From the NCBI GenBank assembly GCA_016081115.2, contig CM071932.1, positions 63,003,574 through 63,067,573 on the forward strand: a DNA stretch of 64,000 nt, in the 5' to 3' direction. The DNA is from Rehmannia glutinosa. Lineage: Eukaryota > Streptophyta > Magnoliopsida > Lamiales > Orobanchaceae. Position numbers and translations under genes: made by a program. The stretch's first letter is position 1, and each line of letters opens with the position of its first letter. This document shows, piece after piece, positions 1 through 11,989 of this stretch. Under the pieces are notes generated by a model that made no database searches, was not told the DNA's origin, and saw only the letters and a list, made by a program, of their open reading frames with translations.

Positions 1-480
1 ATGTTTCAACATGTTGTCCAAATACTCCGTCGATATAAAATATTTTTACTAATTTTTGGAGTATTTCTTGAAGTTTATGTTCGATAAAAATTGGACAAGA
101 TATCAAGTTGTAATCTTGAATTTGTAGTCATCATTCAACACAAGATATCCTTGTGAGTGTTCTTGTGGTAAGAACACACTTGGGTGATCTAGGTGTTAGG
201 TGTTGAAGAGTGTGGTACTCTTCATAGGTGTTGAAAAGAAGATTGTGGTAATCTTCTTGTTGAAGAGTTTGGTGCTCTTTGAGGTGTTGAAGAATTTAGT
301 ATTCTTGGGGAAGATTGTGGTAATCTTCACAAGGTACCGTGAAAGAAGATTGTATGCGTCGGCTTTGTGCTCGGATGTCAGCAGGATCGATGCGACGACG
401 ACTGATGCCGCGAGGTTGTACGTCCGCCGTGCTTGAGTGCGAACACTTCCCGATTGAAATCTAATTAATTAATTACAAAA
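1..480 (+). repeat. LTR-like retrotransposon fragment
   Basis: No coding potential is seen. Bases 1-97 are close to the reverse complement of the units at 46708-47000 (shared words such as aatactcc and ttggacaa around a similar hairpin-like core). Bases 100-345 resemble the reverse complement of about 45890-46090 (shared tokens: gtgatctaggtg, aagattgtggtaatctt, cttgtggtaagaa). It is therefore a dispersed repeat lying in the opposite orientation at the other end of the window. Internal near-repeats of the form gaagattgtggtaatcttc recur three times between 200 and 335. Best read as part of a plant LTR; the family is not identified. Confidence 0.55.
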
Positions 481-1363
481 ATTAATTATTTATTTATTCA
501 AAGGTTTTCGGTCCAAAAAGAATAAGGGCCTTGAAGCTACGCCCGCGACCTTGACCCACGACCCGATCCGGTGTGCGAGTCGAGCCAAGCAGGCCGGCGG
601 GCGGCGCGCGGTGGCGCGTCTTTGAACCAAACCCACAAGCATGTAGGTCCCCACCCCTTTAAAAACTTGGGTGCCCCCAGGGCCCAAACCCATAAGTCCA
701 ACTTAGGATAAATATAGTGTGCAAACTTTGCCTCTTTATCATATGTGGGATGGAGCATTTCTCCTTCCCACATTTTTCATTTTTCATACCATTTACTAGT
801 ATTAAGTGGCTAACTTCTAGAATTAATTTCTCATTCACCGAAATTGGTTTTGAGAAATTCCAAATGATATTCTCATCTACTCTCTTAGTAGAATTTTTAC
901 AAATAATTTAATTTCATTTTTCATTAATGGAAAGTAATTAATTATTTGGTCAAAATTGGGTCAACACCCATTTTATCAAAAACAATTCTATCAATCCCCC
1001 ACGTGAATGAAATTAATGCATGCGTGTATGCGATTCGCTTGAAAGTCTCGGTGAATCGTTATTACATCAAGATAGGTAGCTTGTGGCTTTGAACCTTCTT
1101 TAGTAAAATACTATCAATTTACTTTGCTTAGTGACGTGATGTCTTGAACTACTCGGCCGTTTGTGTAAACCGAGACAACAATACTTACACAATAACAACT
1201 CTAACACTTGTTGTTCTCACGTTGTGTCCATTTCGCCCCCTGGACCATATCTTAGATTCATAAGTGTTTCTTTGAAGCGATCATTACTTCACTTATATGG
1301 GTGATCTCCTATTGAAGAGTATCCTGCCATACTCCACCTTTCCGTATAGAATCATTAATAGTC
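481..1363. repeat. retroelement-derived non-coding DNA with GC-rich patch
   Basis: A very GC-rich patch (about 535-700) sits in AT-rich DNA and is followed by a stretch (780-862) resembling 40434-40497. The part from 960 to 1363 looks like the untranslated/LTR portion of a plant copia element (purine/pyrimidine blocks, no ORF). The short ORFs crossing it have no recognisable domain. It ends abruptly at the N run. Confidence 0.4.
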
Positions 1364-1463
1364 NNNNNNNNNNNNNNNNNNNNNNNNNNNNNNNNNNNNN
1401 NNNNNNNNNNNNNNNNNNNNNNNNNNNNNNNNNNNNNNNNNNNNNNNNNNNNNNNNNNNNNNN
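1364..1463. other. assembly gap (100 N)
   Basis: Exactly 100 consecutive N, the conventional length for a gap of unknown size. The retroelement starting at 1464 is cut here in the middle of its third ORF, so the true missing length is unknown and may be several kb. Confidence 0.99.
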
Positions 1464-2264
1464 GCAGGTTGTATCTTTAGGATCGGTGATTCCCCCTCAC
1501 TAAATGTCGACTCTCTTGGCGTAGGCTCTCTTAAATGTGAGGAGAGGTTTGATCACGAACATCCTCTTGTTTACATGGAGCAGCCTTTCCATGTCGAAGA
1601 GGGACTCATTTTACCTCCGTCAGCAGGCCGATCACCAGGCCGTATCCCGGGGATCCCCGAATGCTCCATTCTCCTTGAAGGATTTGTTCCTACATTCTAG
1701 CGAGTCTGCTTTGTAGACAAACTCAATTGATTCACTTTCTTTTTCTTCAATGATCGCAGCCATTACGATCAATTTCGCTTTGCCAGGTTGGTCAATCTTG
1801 CCAAATTTGATGTCATGCATTTTGGCAACGATGTCCAACAATTTGTGGTAGTCTCCTTTAGCATCCTAACTTGTTAGTGTAGACTATCTTTTTCAAAGCA
1901 TAGTCGGTCTTGGCTTTATTTCCTTCAGCGACAACCAAGTCAACATCTTCATTGGTTCTCGTGCTCCTTGCATTTGGTAATGGCGTGTTACGCCAAATCT
2001 TGGCGGTGATGATGAACTCCTTCCGTGAAGCGGAGAATTGATCCCCATCGTGAATCTCGGCATTCACGTGAACTTATCGCGACCTCTTCCACATAGGTCA
2101 TCGAAAAGTCCATCGTCAAATGGTTTTAGCCCGGTCGTTTGAGTTTTTCAGCAATTTTCTTTATGAGGGCGTCATCGGACCCCTGTTTGACCATACCCTC
2201 GAAATCCAGTGAGACCGGTGTGGATTTGCTTTCCTAGCTTGACAAAATCATGAGTGGATGCCAT
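1464..2264 (-). pseudogene. third ORF (post-pol) of the copia element, 5' part
   Basis: Starts with an ATG at 2264 (minus) and is collinear with the ORF starting at 56002 in the other family member. Shared text includes the opening residues around HDFVKLGKQIHT and a block ending HKLLDIVAKMHDIKFG. The reading frame is broken several times; open pieces lie at 2067-1858 and 1841-1632. In Sireviruses this position may hold an envelope-like ORF, but no signal peptide or membrane segment is visible in the part present, so function is unknown. It is truncated by the N run. Confidence 0.5.
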
Positions 2265-2809
2265 TTTTGTATTTCACGAATGAAACTTAGAAAGTGATTT
2301 GAAGATTGATAGGGTTTTGAGAGTTTTTGCCTTTTCCGACGAGAGAGAAAGTGAAGCAGTTTTTGGTAATGTGTGAGAAAGCGGGCGAAAATGGTTTAAG
2401 TATGGTTCTGAAAGGGCGTGCGGGTGGTTTTGAAATGTGATCGAAATCAGCGGCTTAGATTTTGCATGCCGATTAGCATTTAATGTCTCATATTTAATGC
2501 GGCGGCATTTATATCCAATCATAAGCTTGGTGTGCGGCTTTTGCTTACTGCGTCATAATTATCTTGGCGTCATTCTTAAAAACATTCCGCTTAGTAAAAG
2601 CATTTGCGTTTTTGTCCCTTTGCTCATAAATGACTCGGCTTATCTCTTGGTGATTGAACTCTTCTTCTCACATTTCTCCTAGTGACTAAAATTCATTAAC
2701 TCTTTCGATGTTGTCTTTCGATATGGTGATTCTTAGGCTGACTTGAGTTCAGCTCTTTTTCCCTTTTCGTGTTTCATTTCTTTTCTTTGAGTCTTCTGAA
2801 AGTGTCATT
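2265..2809 (-). other. spacer between pol and third ORF of the copia element
   Basis: No ORF of note on the element's strand. It matches the spacer at about 55448-56001 of the sister element, including the shared AT-rich stretch around 2300-2520. It probably carries the leader of the downstream ORF. Confidence 0.4.
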
Positions 2810-5800
2810 TCGGCTCAATTAACCTAACTCATGTTTGAGTTCTTCAAATCTTGACTCACATAATGGTTTTGTGAATATGTCGACCATTTGTTTATCGGTT
2901 GAAATATATTCAAGTGATGTCCTTCTTTTCAACATGATCTCTTATGAAGTGATATCTAACATCGATATGCTTTGTTCTTGAGTGCAACCGCGAGTTTTGA
3001 GTGATTGCAATTGCACTTGTGTTATCACACATGATTGGAATTTCCTTTCTTCAACTTCATAGTCTCTCATTTCTTTGTCTCATCCATAGGACTTGGGCAA
3101 CGGTGCCCAGTATGTATGTGATTCCGCTTCGATTGTAGAGGTGGCTATTGAATTTTGTTGTTTGCTAAACCAGGAAGTGCTTTGTTTCCAAGCATTTGAC
3201 ATGTGCCTGAGGTGCTCTTCTGTCAACTCTACATCCAACATAGTGAGTCGAATAGCCAATTAGCTTGAATCCACCTTCCTTTGGATACCATAAGCCAACT
3301 TCTTGGCTTCCTTTCAAATATCTCAAGATTCTCTTGGTTGCGAGTCATGTGGCTTTCTTTTGGAGCAAATTGAAATCTTGCACATACACCTACAACAAAG
3401 GTGATGTACGGCTGCTGGCTTTGTGAGATAGAGCAATGATCCGATGAGTGCTCTCATGTATCTTGTTTGATCTACAGGCCTGCCATCTGCATCCATGTCC
3501 ATTTTGACGATGTATTCATTGGTATTTTCACAGGAAGACTTCTCTTCCATACCAAATTTCTTCATTAAATCTCGGTGTATTTTGTCCGACTTATGAAGGT
3601 TCCATCACCAATTTGTTTCACTTGGAGTCAAGGAAGAATGTCACTCTCCCATCATGCTCATTTGAATTTGCTTTGCATGAGGTTTGAAAATTTATCACAT
3701 AGCTCTTTGTTTGTGGATCCAAAATAATGCCATCCACATATATTTGAACAGCAATATACTCTTCGCATCTTGAATTCTGAAGAGTGTTCTATCCTTTTGC
3801 CTTTTGTGAATCCGTTCTCGATCGGAATTGTGACAAAGTATCATACCATGCTCTGGGTGCCTGTTTCAATCCATATAGAGCTTTCTTGAGTTTGTATACC
3901 TTATCTCCAAGAGTCTTTGCTCAAATCCTGGAGGTTGTTCAACATACACTTCTTCTTCCAATAAACCATTAAGGAATGCACTCTTTACATCCATCGATAT
4001 ACAATAAAATTCTTGTGAGCTGCATAGGTAAAAACATCCTTATAGCTTCCAATCTTGCTACGGGGGCAAATGTTTCATCAAAATCTATCCCTTCTTCTTG
4101 GCAATATCCTTTGGCTACTAATCTTGCTTTGTTTCTTACCACGAGAACCTTCCTCGTTCATCTTGTTTACGAACACCCATTTAGTGCCGATAACATTTTG
4201 ATGGGTGGGTCTTTGAACTAATTCCCATACTTTATTTCTTTCAAAACTGATTCAGCTCTTCTTGCATAGCTTGAATCAATGTGTGTCATCAATGCTTGTG
4301 ACACAACTTTAGGCTCTATTTGTGAGATAAAGCATGAACATAGATTCTTGTTGAGTTCTCGGATCTTGTTTTGACACCTTCTCTTATATCTCCAATAGTA
4401 GTTCTCGTGGATGGTCTCTCGGCCATCTTACATCGGTTGGAGTAAGTTAGTGGATTGATCGTCTTGCGGCTATGTTGCTTTGATCGGCTCTCTCGTCATC
4501 ATTTAGCGGTAGATTTTCCATTTGTTTTTGAGACTCATCTATCTCATCTTCATACGGGTTTATAATTCGGCTTCAGCTTGACATAGGACTCTTACGCATG
4601 GTTGGTTGATTCGAACTTATCGGTGACTCTTCAATGTCTTCTCCATTTACATTTGGCTCATCAAACACCACATGAATGGATTCCTCTGTAACCATAGTCC
4701 TCTTGTTGAGTACTGTAGGCTTTGCTTTCAAATTTGAGTATCCCAAGAAGATACCTTCATCGCTTTAGCATCAAAAGCCTTCAAATTATCTTTGCCATTG
4801 TTATGGATGAAGCATTTACATCCAAATATTCTAAAATATGCAATATTTGGTTTTCTCTCTGTCCAAATCTCATAGGAGTCTTTGTCACTGTGTCTTTTTA
4901 TCATGCATCTATTTTGAGTGTAGCATGTTGTGTTTATTTTGACCCAAAATCTTTTAGGTAGCCCCTTCGGCTAACATGGTCTTGCTGCTTCTTTGAGAGT
5001 TCTATTCCTTCTTTCTCGCAACTTCATTCTGCTGTGGAGTCCTTGTCAGGACAATTCATGACCAATACCATTTTCTATACAATATTGAGTTATTATACCA
5101 TTGACAAACTCGGTTCTCTATCGGATCTTATTTTGATAATGGTTTGGCTCTTCTCATTTTGAATCATCTTCATCAGCTGTGGTAGTTTCTGTAGAGTTTC
5201 TTTCTTCTTACACATGAATATTGTCCATGTATATCTTGAGTAGTCATCTACTACCACCAAGGTGTATTTCTTCCCACTTATGCTAGATGGTTCAACTGGA
5301 CCAAATAGATCCATATGTAGCAGATGCAATATTCTTGTTGAAGATGGACATGTCTTTTCTTCGAATGATGATTTGATTTGTTTTCCCTTCTGACATGCAT
5401 CACATATACTCTCCTTCTTGTATATCTGAAGTGGAAGTCCTTCCACAAGATTGTTTCGGCAATATTGTTAATCGTTTTAAATTCAGGTGACTCGACTTCT
5501 TGTGCCCGGTGACTTGGATTGATTTTGTGCTCTTTGCTAATAGACAGGAGTCTTTGGGTGTTGCGATTGACCAATCCACAACATACATGTTCTTTTTTGT
5601 CCGCATCCTGCAACACAACTTCATTTGATTCAGTATCCTTGAATTGGCATATACCCATGTTAAATCCAACATTATAACCCTTGTCACGAGTTGGTGATGC
5701 TTAGCAAGTTGAAGTTGAGTCCTTCAACATATGCAACATCGTGATTTCTAATCCATTTTTCTTGATGGATCCAGCGCCTCTTATTTCTCCTGGAGCTTCA

Positions 5801-6150
5801 TTTCCTCCAAATATGACTTTTGCTCCTTTGACTTCCTTGAATTTTGTGATTTTTCTTGTTTCTCTGTCATATGTCCGGAACGACCACTATCCATGTACCA
5901 AGTTCATTGGCACTCGGTTGTTCCTTGAACATGCAAACAAGGAAATTAAGTTTTAGGTACCCATACTTATGCAGGTCGAGGGGTTAGTATTGTAAGATGA
6001 TCCAACCAACTTTATAGCCAAATGGTTTGACTCTAAGGGCCGCCATCTATCGGTGCCATAATCATAATTAATTTTGGCAAATTGCTTGGGATTCAGGTTC
6101 ATGTTTGTCTCTTTTGTCATGTATTTGTATATGTGTTTTAGCAATTGCTT
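2810..6150 (-). pseudogene. copia pol pseudogene (protease, integrase, RT, RNase H)
   Basis: Read from high to low coordinates. A protease signature WYMDSG lies near 5905-5880. The GAG-pre-integrase zinc region (ICDACQKGKQ) lies at about 5410-5380, followed by an integrase core with HMDLFGP (about 5320) and a DDYSRYTW block (about 5240). Reverse transcriptase is present in pieces between about 4300 and 3620, where the reverse complement of the + strand gives the same text as the RT at 53950-54600. RNase H lies at about 3560-2850 (KFGMEEKSS, then GSLLYLT). The order protease-integrase-RT-RNase H defines Ty1/copia. At least a dozen frame changes break it, so no full polyprotein can be made from this sequence as written. 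Many breaks may be consensus errors (see findings). Confidence 0.8.
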
Positions 6151-8263
6151 CTTTGGGTAATTGTGATATCTCAGTGTAGTGCCAGGTGCATATGTGTGCG
6201 ATGACGGCTCTTATACCTTTGGAATGGCCTTTGCCGAGTACCCAGGCCTTTGCCATTTTGGCTTATATTCCATGTGTCTTTCGATAGTTCACATTATTCA
6301 ATCGGCTTGTCTTGGGTATATTCTACCATTCCTTCATATGTGTTTCTTTTATAGAACTTACGGGGTTTTTGGTAGCTCTGTTTTCTTCTTTCTGAGTATT
6401 TCTGTTTGGAGTTTCTTTGAGGAACTCTAGTGCCGATTTCTTCTCAGTTGTCCTCTCAAAGACACTCAATTTGGCTGTTTTTTTCCTTTCCTTTATAACC
6501 AAGGCCAGTTTGTTGATAATTGTGCTTTGGGATAAATGTGTGTGCACCCTTTGGAGTTTTGGATTTTTGAGATACTTCATTGCTAGAAGATCCTTTTTCC
6601 AAAATCACTTTTGGAGCTTGACATAGCACGAGAGGAATTAAATCTAAGCTTTGTCTTGTCTCACATTCTCTTTGACTCATAATAAGATCATCCAATGATT
6701 TAGATGCCTTAGTGAATGAGGCAATCACATTTTGAGGTCATTTTCCCTCTTTTCTATAGCGATTATTTACGCTATTAGCTTAGCATTTTCGGTCTTTAAA
6801 CTTTCATTTTCATCGGCTATTTGACTTAGAGTACTCGGCTCTTAGTTTTGTGAGTTTTGCTTTGAGTAAATTTGTTTTTTCCTCATTTAGTAGTGTGTGT
6901 GAGGATTTAATGTGTTCAAAATCTTTCATCATTTTGCTAATGAATCATAAAGATCGATGGGTGATGAAGTGTGTGTGTCGATCACTATCACTAGAATGAG
7001 TGTGATGAGTTAGAGTGTACCTCATCTTCTTGGTCAGGTTGGTCTTGTTCATTGGCCATCAAACGGATCAGGCTTCTTCTTCGTGAGTCACTTTGAGGTA
7101 GTCGGCTTCACTACTCTCCGAATCAGGTTGTGTCTCTTGACTTGGTTTTTGTCTCGCGATCTCTGCATGACCAACATTGCCTTTTTCTTTTTTCTTGTCT
7201 TCTTTCTCGAAGACCTTTCTTTTCTTCTTCATTCTTGTATTTGTTGACTACGGGATATGGGCAATCAATGGCATAGTGACCAGTTGCCCTCGGTTCAAAG
7301 ATAGATTTTCAACCTTTTGATCGACTCTTTCCATTCTTGGATTGTCGGCCCTTTGATATTGACTTTTTGATGCTCTGTTCTCTTGGTTGGCCTATCTTCC
7401 CTTGACTTGGAGGAGTGAGTGTCTTCTGGAGGATTCGCCCTTGCCTTTCTTGTAGTTCTTATTGAAGAACTTGTTAAACCTTTTAACCATCGGGGCTATT
7501 TCCTCTTGGTCAATGACTTCTTTGACCTCGACTCTCTTGCCATCCTTAACAATTAGAGCAAATTTTTTTGGGTCAATTTTGTCTCTTCCGGTCTTTTCTT
7601 CTCTCACTCAAATTCGTAGGCTTTGAGATCCGAGAATAGCTCATGGTTGGATGTCTTGGATAGGTCCATGGAGTGTCTCATGGCCATGACTTTCATATCC
7701 CACTCGGTTGGGAGACTTCTTAGAATCTTCATACACATTTCCTTCGTGTATATTCTTTTCCAAGTCACGAGATAGCTCGTTGGTAATTTACGTGAACCGA
7801 GCATCCGTTGATCCAGGGTCTCTCATGCGATCATTTTAAAATTTTCAAATTTCTACGGCCATTTTGATAATTTATTTTCCTTGATTTGCTCACGAGCCTT
7901 CACAAATCAATGTTAGCTTGTCCCGATTTCTTTAGCGTTTTGCATGATTTGACTTTATTGAACATGGCTTTGTCAAGGTTTTGTAAAGAATGTCCTTGGC
8001 CACATTGTCCAGTTATATCTTTTTATGTCATCATTTGTCCATTCGGCTCTTGGTTTTCAACCATGGTAGTGCGGGAGCAACATCCTCTTCACCTTCAATT
8101 CTGACTCTCCTTTTTGTGTTCACTTTAAAATTTGCGATGGCCCATCCTCTATTACTATCCACATCTCATCATGTAATGTTGATAGATGAGCCTGCATGCG
8201 AATTTTCCAATCATCAAATTTTTCAATTGTGAACATAGGGATGCGTGTCAAATTTGCTTCCAT
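6151..8263 (-). pseudogene. copia gag pseudogene
   Basis: The ATG at 8263 (minus) opens MEANLTRIPMFTIEKF, the usual start of copia gag proteins of this family, 112 bases downstream of the primer site. Downstream are a UBN2-type block (about 7800-7620: REEMCMKILRSLPTEWDMKV in pieces) and a Lys-rich block (7607-7392). A zinc-knuckle remnant reads GHYAIDCP near 7280-7255; the first two cysteines of CCHC are not visible. Charged linker follows to about 6150. The frame is interrupted repeatedly. The sister gag is at 49956. Confidence 0.7.
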
Positions 8264-8374
8264 GATAATAACTTTTAATGATAAAAAGAGTTTTGGAAAA
8301 CTTAAGTACTAAAACAGACTTTGAAAAATTTGGAGATCTAGTTCAAGAACCGGTCGGAAGGCTCAATGAACCAA

Positions 8375-8386
8375 CCGCCGATACCA
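8375..8386 (-). other. primer-binding site (initiator Met tRNA type)
   Basis: On the minus strand it reads TGGTATCGGCGG, two bases after the LTR end ACA. This matches the TGGTATCAGAGC class used by plant copia elements with mismatches in the last five positions. The sister element has TGGTATCGGAGC at the equivalent place. Confidence 0.7.
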
Positions 8387-8388
8387 CT

Positions 8389-9909
8389 TGTAGGTCCCAA
8401 GGGGGTATGAGTGTAAGGTTTAGAAGGGGGTTGAATAAACCTTACCAACTTTTCGATTTAGTCCTTTTAAATATTCGAGTTAATACTTCACAAATTTGAG
8501 TCCTTGATGGACAGCTAAGTTAGTTAATCAACGAGTTAGTTACTCAGCACTGATCGAGCATTGATAGAATAACTCGAGTTGTTTTGACTAAAGACTTAAC
8601 TTGAGTGTGATTTGTTTTGAGTGGAAGACTTTACACCCTTAAATTTGGTTTAGTACTTAGATATTATCAAGTGGATAGCAAATTTATCGCCAGAGTTAAA
8701 TAAATAAGATGCGAGGAATTAAAGTCTTTGAAATGTAAATGACACGATAAGTTTTATAGAGGTTCGAAGATGGGGTAATTCTTTTTACTCCTCTCTTCTC
8801 CAACTCTGGAGGAATCCACTAGGTATTGATCGGTATATAGAGTGGTAACCGGTCCGGATACAAGTCTTGATCACACGGTGACTTGATCCTTTGGGACTCG
8901 ATCCGGAGATGCTTTGGTCACTTGGCTTCTCGACGACTCGGCTTCTTCACAGGCGGTATTGTCTTGCTACTCTGACCCACTTGCTCAAGCTATTTGGATT
9001 TGATCACGAAGCCCTCCAAAAACTTGAGCGGTTCGACTTGAACCTTCCTACAATCCTCCGTGGAATGTAGACCCCTTGATTCTTCAACAATTTCCTCTTC
9101 AAGTCGATTGAAGTTATCTTTCCTTCACGGTGAGTGTTGGATTGATTCTCTTCGTAATGTAGGCTTGAGGATTAATCTTGAATGATTTGAGAATATCTTA
9201 GGTTACTGATTCAAATGTTTTCTTGAATGTTCGGGTTCGGGTTTTTTTCTCTCGAGTCATTCCTCGAGTCTTTTATAGTGATCTTTCAAAAATACGCTCG
9301 TTGAAGAGATAGGCTTATTTTTAAAGTCATTTGTGGTCGTTGGCTTTGTCTTGTTGTAGTCCTTGGAATTGTCACTTCCTCGTATGAATTGTTCTTGACT
9401 TTTGAGTTCGACATGGTGCGATCTTCCCATTGGTTTATTCCTTTTGCATGCTTCGGGGTGAGCACTTGAGAAAGGTAGTATGGAGGTATTACTTGTTTAA
9501 GTAATTCCTTGATTTACGTGCAACGGATCTCTTCCGATTATCTCGACTTGACTGCATTTCCTTGCTTTCCCAGGTGACTTAGAGCCGACTTCCAATCATT
9601 GGATGACTCTTGTCACTTCAACTTGAGACTTGGCTATCTTGAGTTGACTTGTGATACCTACTTAGTACCGCATCTCAGTTGTTCCTTGATCGAGTTCTGT
9701 CTTCTCTTTTTGCCATACTAAATTTGTCTTGCGGCGGAGTCTTCCTTCTAGTCTCCAGTTGTTTTCTTGCATGTTTAGGCATAGTCGATTTAACTCACTT
9801 GACCATCCCTATTTATTACAATGTAGTTTACAACGAAAATGGGGTGCCAACTTCCTATTCTAAGTTTTACATGGCATTCATCAAAATCTAAACAATAAAT
9901 TTCCCAACA
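8389..9909 (-). repeat. 5' LTR of the minus-strand copia element
   Basis: 1521 bp, beginning TGTTGGGAAA at 9909 and ending GGGACCTACA at 8389 on the minus strand, with TG...CA ends. It aligns over its length with the 1512-bp LTR at 48316-49827 (shared beginning, shared end, shared middle around the Arg/Ser-like CT-rich block). No ORF of note. The LTR should contain promoter and polyadenylation signals, but none was pinned down. Confidence 0.85.
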
Positions 9910-10377
9910 ATATGACTTTTGGATGGCAGTGGGTACGGTACTCACCCATTTATAGATATCTATATATAAACTCTATAACATTGATACTACCCATATCATC
10001 CCAAACTTGCCTAACAAATTATACCTAGTATCCGTACCCATCCCAAATATATTTCTGATACATGCATACTACCCTTATCCCCCCCAAAAAAAAAACATTT
10101 TTATATAAAAATTATAACTATATAAATATTGAAATGACTATCGAAATGAGCACCCCACAAAAAATCAGTTATTATATAAAATACATAATATGTTAAATTT
10201 TTAATAATAGTAACAGATTATCATGTGAAATTTGCAAGTCATTACTGACTTCATCATTTGTCAACTAAACTAAAGCAACAAATAAATATAAATGAAAAGT
10301 AAATTTGGGCTTCCAAGAAGAAATGTCGTGAAAGTTACTTATTAATTAATTAGTTGGAAGACATAATATATATATAT
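9910..10377. other. AT-rich DNA with a relic of a repeat rich in gggtacg motifs
   Basis: Next to the LTR, 9925-10075 carries gtgggtacggtactcaccc and several cccatcc / gtacccatccc words. These resemble the subterminal sequence of small plant hAT-like elements, suggesting the copia element landed in one. The rest is AT-rich with no ORF. Confidence 0.35.
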
Positions 10378-11003
10378 TGGGGTGCCAATTTCGGACCGAC
10401 ACACAAACTCGACATGAACCTAATATGAAATTCATGGTATGGGTCCAGGCTTTGTGGGTCCGGGTCAAAATTGGGTCAAACCCGAACAACCTACCAATTA
10501 AACAGGTCAGGTTCGGGTCAACCAACTGTGACCCATTTAACCCGTCTGTGAATTGAAAAGAAAACTAAGTAAATAATTAATTGAAAAAAAACCAAATAAG
10601 ACATATCCTTAAAAGTTAAATGATAAAACCTTCTTATTTAAGTATGTTGTTATTATTATGCATGTTTTTTTGAATGTTGTCTATGATTAGTATGTTATGT
10701 TATTTATGCAATTATGTTATTTCTTTTTGTATGTTGTGAATTATGATATATTTTGTTGATTGAATAGTGTGACATAGTGATTGATTTAAAAAAATAAATT
10801 TATTCAGTTAAAACTATTGAAATGTATATAAAAATAATTTTATTAGACGAGTTACGTGGGTCAGGTCCGGATTACCTGTGAAATAACCAAGTCGGGTCTG
10901 GGTTCAATATTCTGACACGAATAATTAAATAGGTCGGGTCCGGGTTGGCTGTTTCTAACACGCAAACCCGCGAACCGGGACCCAACCCAAATTGACACCC
11001 CTA
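10378..11003. mobile_element. non-autonomous hAT-like element
   Basis: Ends are TGGGGTGCCAATTT on the left and, on the reverse strand at the right, TAGGGGTGTCAATTTGGG, an imperfect terminal inverted repeat of a common plant hAT type. Subterminal DNA is rich in gggtc/gaccc words, as usual for the class, and the middle is AT-rich without a transposase. Flanks are TA-rich and no clean 8-bp target duplication can be called. Confidence 0.65.
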
Positions 11004-11159
11004 ATATAGTCTTGACAAGTAGGTACACACCTTTACCTCACCCGCTCCCATATTGACCCATCCAAAAGGTGAAAAATGAAAAAAAAAAGAATTGAGTGAA
11101 ATTTAAAATACGGAATTATCAATTAATAAATAATAATGGTCAAGGAAAATACGAAATGA

Positions 11160-11243
11160 GCAGTATATTTTATTGGTAGCCTAATAGTAAGACGTTTGTA
11201 AAAGTTAGGTATGTGATCGAAGTTCGATTCCCACCTAACTCCC
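11160..11243 (+). repeat. possible tRNA-derived SINE head
   Basis: A GGTAGCCTAATAGTAAG stretch (11174-11190) resembles an RNA polymerase III A box and AGTTCGATTCCC (11220-11231) a B box, with A-box to B-box spacing like a tRNA. It could equally be a decayed tRNA-like fragment. No 3' tail or target duplication is seen. Confidence 0.35.
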
Positions 11244-11246
11244 TCC

Positions 11247-11470
11247 TAAGGGTGTCGATTAGGTCATGTTTCATGTTCGCGGGTCGCGGTCGTATTACAC
11301 GTTTTACATGAACCCAAACACAACATATTTAATTATTCATGTCAAAGATACACGACATAAATACGACTTGTTTATGATACGGGTAACCAACACGAAAAAA
11401 TATATATATATAATTTAAAGTTTGACACGAAAAAAATTCAAAAAAAAAAAAGAGAAAAAGCTAAAATTGC
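11247..11470. repeat. left half of an hAT-like element split by the MULE
   Basis: Starts taagggtgtcgattaggtc and carries cgggtcg / acacgt words like the end of a small hAT-type element. The partner half, with the opposite end (…ccatcccta), lies at 24340-24648 on the far side of the MULE. No matching target duplication was found, so pairing of the two halves is an inference. Confidence 0.4.
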
Positions 11471-11989
11471 AAATAAAATGCAGCTGGTATTTTATGAGAC
11501 CGTCTCCGGATCAAGATCGGTGAGACAGAGCTCCCAGACCCTCCGCAACCCGACCCGCGCTCAAGCCTAATGCCAAAAAAGAGCACGCTAACCTCTCCCG
11601 AAATCAGCCCACTGGATAGCAAGACTCTCCTCTCCCGAAACCACCGTGCTCTATTGCCCAATGCCCAAAACATAAGCTCTTCTCCCAAGAACCCTAGACA
11701 AAGAAAGCTCATTTGAAAACTCCTCTCCCGCGCCGATTTTTGGCGAGAATCCACTGGTTTATACTAGCACAACAAAGAAAACACCATCTCCGTATTTGAA
11801 AAATGAAAAATCGCGATGTTCATGATGTGGTGAAGGCACTACAATCTACTTCATACAACAATATTATTTTTCGCGATTTTGGATATTAAATACATATATA
11901 TTACAATCTTGCTGCGTTTTACATGTACATATTTGTCTTTTGTAGATGAAATTCTTATTTTAGATCCTAGTAGTGTATCATCTTGATAA

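Larger units (their letters stand above)
1464..9909 (-). mobile_element. Sirevirus-like Ty1/copia retrotransposon, 3' part lost in gap
   Basis: Read on the minus strand: 5' LTR (9909-8389), primer-binding site next to it, gag (from 8263), pol with protease, integrase, reverse transcriptase and RNase H remnants in copia order (about 6000 to 2810), then the start of an extra ORF (from 2264). It is the same family as the + strand element at 48316-61137: LTR start TGTTgGGAAATTTATTG, LTR end GGGACCTACA, a gag start with the same residues, and the same pol text. Frameshifts and stops are frequent. The family assignment rests on the LTR length of about 1.5 kb, the initiator-Met-tRNA-like primer site and the long ORF after pol; this is typical of Sireviruses but not proven here. 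The 5 bases outside the LTR are atatg (9910-9914); the partner duplication is lost in the gap. Confidence 0.85.

Noticed and set aside
537..773. Overlapping minus-strand ORFs in a GC-rich patch
   Set aside because: Overlap in two frames, no domain; composition effect of an LTR-like region.
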